Shown here in pieces: positions 5,847 through 7,566 of a stretch of DNA of 7,566 nucleotides (position 1 is its first letter; each line of letters begins with the position of its first letter). The notes under the pieces are model-generated. The model saw only the letters and a program-made list of their open reading frames with translations. It had not been told where the DNA came from and ran no database searches. Origin of the DNA: Thermoproteota archaeon (lineage in GTDB: Archaea > Korarchaeota > Korarchaeia > Korarchaeales > Korarchaeaceae); contig QMVU01000046.1 in assembly GCA_003661265.1 (NCBI GenBank), forward strand, positions 1 to 7,566, written 5' to 3'. Position numbers and translations under genes: made by a program.

Positions 5847-5907
5847 TCTATCTACAAATTATGCAAAACTGCAACCCAGCGCTAAGCAGGTAAAAATGGG
5901 GAGCCCT
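5847..5907. other. Convergent intergenic gap between hydrolase and tldE
   Basis: Sixty-one bases between two gene ends. Read on the minus strand, an ATTTTTA stretch (complement of 5891-5897) lies shortly after the tldE stop and could act as a T-run terminator for tldDE. No stable hairpin or plus-strand T-run is evident for the hydrolase gene. Confidence 0.35.
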
Positions 5908-7245
5908 TTATTTCCCAGCTATCCTCATTCCAATAACTCTACAAGACGGCGTGATTGTTGAGCCCACCTGCCTTATATCATCTCCAACCAGATCTATCTT
6001 GTTGAGGAAATCCATCAAGTTTATGCCAAAACTAGCTTCTTTGAGCCCTTTTGTTATCTCTCCATCCTCTATGAGAAAGGCGCATGACATCAAACCGCTG
6101 AACTCCCCATTTGCAAGATTTGGTCTGTCTCCTGTCTGTTTAAAGAGCACTCCCTTCCTTACGTCCAGTAGTTCGTCCTTCTTCGCTTCTAAAGCCTTTG
6201 CCTCTAAAATAACGTTATGGGAGTCTATGGAGGGTAGGGAATCATAGCTTCTAGACGCATTTCCAGTGCTCTTAGACCCCTCCTTACCCGCTGTGTAAGA
6301 GTTATGGATATAGCTTTTCAAAAAGCCGTTTTGAATCACCGGGGTTCTGCCGGTACTCACTCCTTCGCCATCAAAGCTCACACTAGCACTTGCCCCTGGA
6401 ATCGTTCCATCGTCAAATATGCTTATCTCTTCTCTGCTTATCTTCTGCCCAAGTTTTCCAGCCAAGAAGGACCTCCCATACTGCACGTTTTCCGCATTCG
6501 CTGCAGAAGAAACCAGAAATCCTATGAAGGAGGGCATTGCAACGGGATCTATTATCACATCGTATTCCCCTGTCTCTATCCTAATGGCCCCTAGCGACCT
6601 TATGGCCAAATTTGCTGCCTCTTCCCCCACCCACCTCGGGTCAATATCGGAGAGATGCCTGCCCTCGTTGAACTCATATCCAGCACTCATATCGTCCCCG
6701 TCCCTTGCGGATATGTAGGCATAGATGTACGTTTGGGTTAGTTCCTCTGCCCTCTCAACCCCTAAGGAATTTAAGACTGCAACCGTCCCTGCTGTAGAGA
6801 AGAAACCTCCTCCTATCGAATAAATCCTTTTATCAACCTTAGACGCCTCAACCATATCTTTTATCAGCTCTACGGCGTCCTCAATCTCAAGATCAGCTAT
6901 CTTCTTGTCAAAAAGTCCCTCCACCTTCCTAGGCTCGGTGGGTTCAGGAAAAGATCTGAAGTCTTCATCCGAAGGAGATGCTCTAGCATTTTGCACCGCT
7001 TTCTTTGCAACAACATCTCCTTCCTCGAGAATTGTTGAGTATGAAAAGCCGATTCTCTTGCCTATAGCAACTCTCACGCCAATACCCTTCTCGATTATGC
7101 TCTTTGCCTCCTTAACCTCCCCTTTCTCCAAACTTATCGAGAGCAACTTTCCCTTGTAAAGGAAGGCTTCTGCCTGATCAACACCCTCTGAAAGTGCGCT
7201 CTTCACGGCCTTCTCTCCAAAACTGAGGAGTTCCCATCTACTCAT
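5908..7245 (-). CDS. tldE: TldE/PmbA subunit of the TldD-TldE protease
   Basis: Cytosolic protein of 445 residues, normal for the PmbA/TldE family. It is the non-metal-binding partner of TldD; the pair forms a protease that cuts unfolded or small peptides and, in E. coli, processes microcin B17 and degrades CcdA. Visible family features: an N-terminal domain with AEAFLYKGKLLSISLEKGEV (25-44) and GIGVRVAIGKRIGFSYS (54-70), and the central GEYDVIIDP (226-234). The C-terminal domain carries GVSTGRTPVIQNGFLKSYI (295-313), STGNASR (326-332) and GEFSGLMSCAFLIEDGEITKG (380-400). No HExxxH is present, which separates it from TldD. The start at 7245 is set by a four-base ATGA overlap with tldD and by GGTGG six bases upstream; the in-frame ATG at 7329 would add 28 unrelated residues inside tldD. 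Confidence 0.95.
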   Translation of the reverse strand: MSRWELLSFGEKAVKSALSEGVDQAEAFLYKGKLLSISLEKGEVKEAKSIIEKGIGVRVAIGKRIGFSYSTILEEGDVVAKKAVQNARASPSDEDFRSFPEPTEPRKVEGLFDKKIADLEIEDAVELIKDMVEASKVDKRIYSIGGGFFSTAGTVAVLNSLGVERAEELTQTYIYAYISARDGDDMSAGYEFNEGRHLSDIDPRWVGEEAANLAIRSLGAIRIETGEYDVIIDPVAMPSFIGFLVSSAANAENVQYGRSFLAGKLGQKISREEISIFDDGTIPGASASVSFDGEGVSTGRTPVIQNGFLKSYIHNSYTAGKEGSKSTGNASRSYDSLPSIDSHNVILEAKALEAKKDELLDVRKGVLFKQTGDRPNLANGEFSGLMSCAFLIEDGEITKGLKEASFGINLMDFLNKIDLVGDDIRQVGSTITPSCRVIGMRIAGK

Positions 7246-7566
7246 CTTAAACCACCGAAAACCATCCTTTTCACCCTTATATGGGGAGCACCTGATGTCG
7301 TCGGAACCCACTGTCCCTCCTTCCCGCAATGACCTATCCTCATCTCCAGATCGTCGGCAACGGCATCTATGTTGTACAGGACTTCGAGGGTCATTCCTGC
7401 TATGGCTACCTCCCTCAATCTCTCCACCAGCTCTCCTTTTCTGATAAGCCAGCCCTCCTCTGCCTTAAACATGAATTGACCCTTCGAAGGCTCTGTATAG
7501 CCATACAGCCCTCCTTTCGCGTAGATCCCTTCGTCTATCTCCTCGAGCAGTTCCTCGAACTTCCAA
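7242..7566 (-). CDS. tldD: TldD metalloprotease subunit, C-terminal 107 residues (5' end outside window)
   Basis: The reading frame runs in from the right edge without a stop and ends in TGA at 7244-7242. The ATG at 7472 is internal. Typical TldD C-terminal blocks are present: a helix leading to EGIYAKGG (about 12-19), FKAEEGWLIRKGEL (33-46), GMTLEVLYNIDAVADDLEM (57-75) and GHCGKEGQWVP (78-88), ending PHIRVKRMVFGG. In E. coli TldD, a cysteine in the last of these blocks is the third zinc ligand beside the HExxxH histidines. Cys80 here matches it, so the active subunit looks intact as far as visible. The HExxxH motif itself lies outside the window. It overlaps tldE by four bases, so translation is probably coupled. 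Confidence 0.95.
   Translation of the reverse strand, partial: WKFEELLEEIDEGIYAKGGLYGYTEPSKGQFMFKAEEGWLIRKGELVERLREVAIAGMTLEVLYNIDAVADDLEMRIGHCGKEGQWVPTTSGAPHIRVKRMVFGGLR
7252..7256 (-). promoter_or_regulatory. Ribosome binding site of tldE
   Basis: GGTGG read on the minus strand, six bases before ATG 7245 and inside the end of tldD. It decides the tldE start in favour of 7245. Confidence 0.65.

Noticed and set aside
5951..6247. Plus-strand open frames opposite tldE (5951-6247, 6304-6594, 6419-6718, 6905-7159)
   Set aside because: All are antisense to a protein with clear TldE/PmbA motifs, and none has a domain or ribosome site of its own.
7246..7329. Longer tldE start at ATG 7329
   Set aside because: The added 28 residues are an out-of-frame reading of tldD, while 7245 has both the ATGA overlap and a GGTGG ribosome site.
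1..7566. CRISPR arrays, tRNA/rRNA genes, insertion sequences, attachment sites
   Set aside because: I saw no spaced direct repeats, tRNA-like clover-leaf segments, rRNA stretches, transposase motifs or terminal inverted repeats when reading both strands by eye; dense ordinary coding sequence explains nearly all of the window.

Overview
This window looks like ordinary chromosome from an archaeon, probably a thermophile. No mobile element, CRISPR array, tRNA or rRNA was seen. The archaeal reading rests on several things. TATA-like boxes sit about 27-31 bases upstream of several gene-first start codons, as expected for leaderless mRNAs, whereas genes inside operons carry GGTGA/GGTGG ribosome sites. 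Arginine is written mostly as AGG/AGA, and TTG/GTG starts seem to be used. A PhoU/TrkA_C protein lies next to a two-domain MgtE-type transporter, a pairing I associate with archaea. The mixture of families resembles deep archaeal lineages such as Korarchaeota, but the lineage is an inference and was not tested.

Layout, left to right. On the plus strand, positions 2-460 hold the C-terminal part of a secreted or anchored TlpA/ResA-type thioredoxin whose start lies outside the window. It is followed 25 bases later by a YjbQ/UPF0047 protein (486-914). Next comes a PhoU-TrkA_C-PhoU-TrkA_C protein (about 982-2208), then an MgtE-like divalent cation permease with two tandem MgtE domains (about 2362-3534). 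A strong hairpin with a T-run follows the permease. Downstream are a zinc-lid adenylate kinase (3692-4360) and an exported or anchored putative glycoside hydrolase (4410-5846). On the minus strand, converging on these, the end of tldD (7566-7242) overlaps the start of tldE/pmbA (7245-5908) by four bases.

How the genes may work together. TldD and TldE form a heteromeric metalloprotease. The PhoU/TrkA_C protein is probably the cytoplasmic regulator of the neighbouring MgtE-like permease, which lacks the N and CBS regulatory domains of bacterial MgtE; both proteins are internally duplicated. The thioredoxin and the hydrolase face the cell exterior.

The most notable anomaly is at the start of the permease. 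A well-placed TATA box points to an ATG at 2286 that opens a coding-like 41-codon frame (2286-2411), and this frame overlaps the permease start in a different frame. It is either a one-base frameshift (mutation or sequence error) that cut off the true N-terminus, or a leader peptide upstream of a metal transporter. I found no clearly new multi-gene system here.
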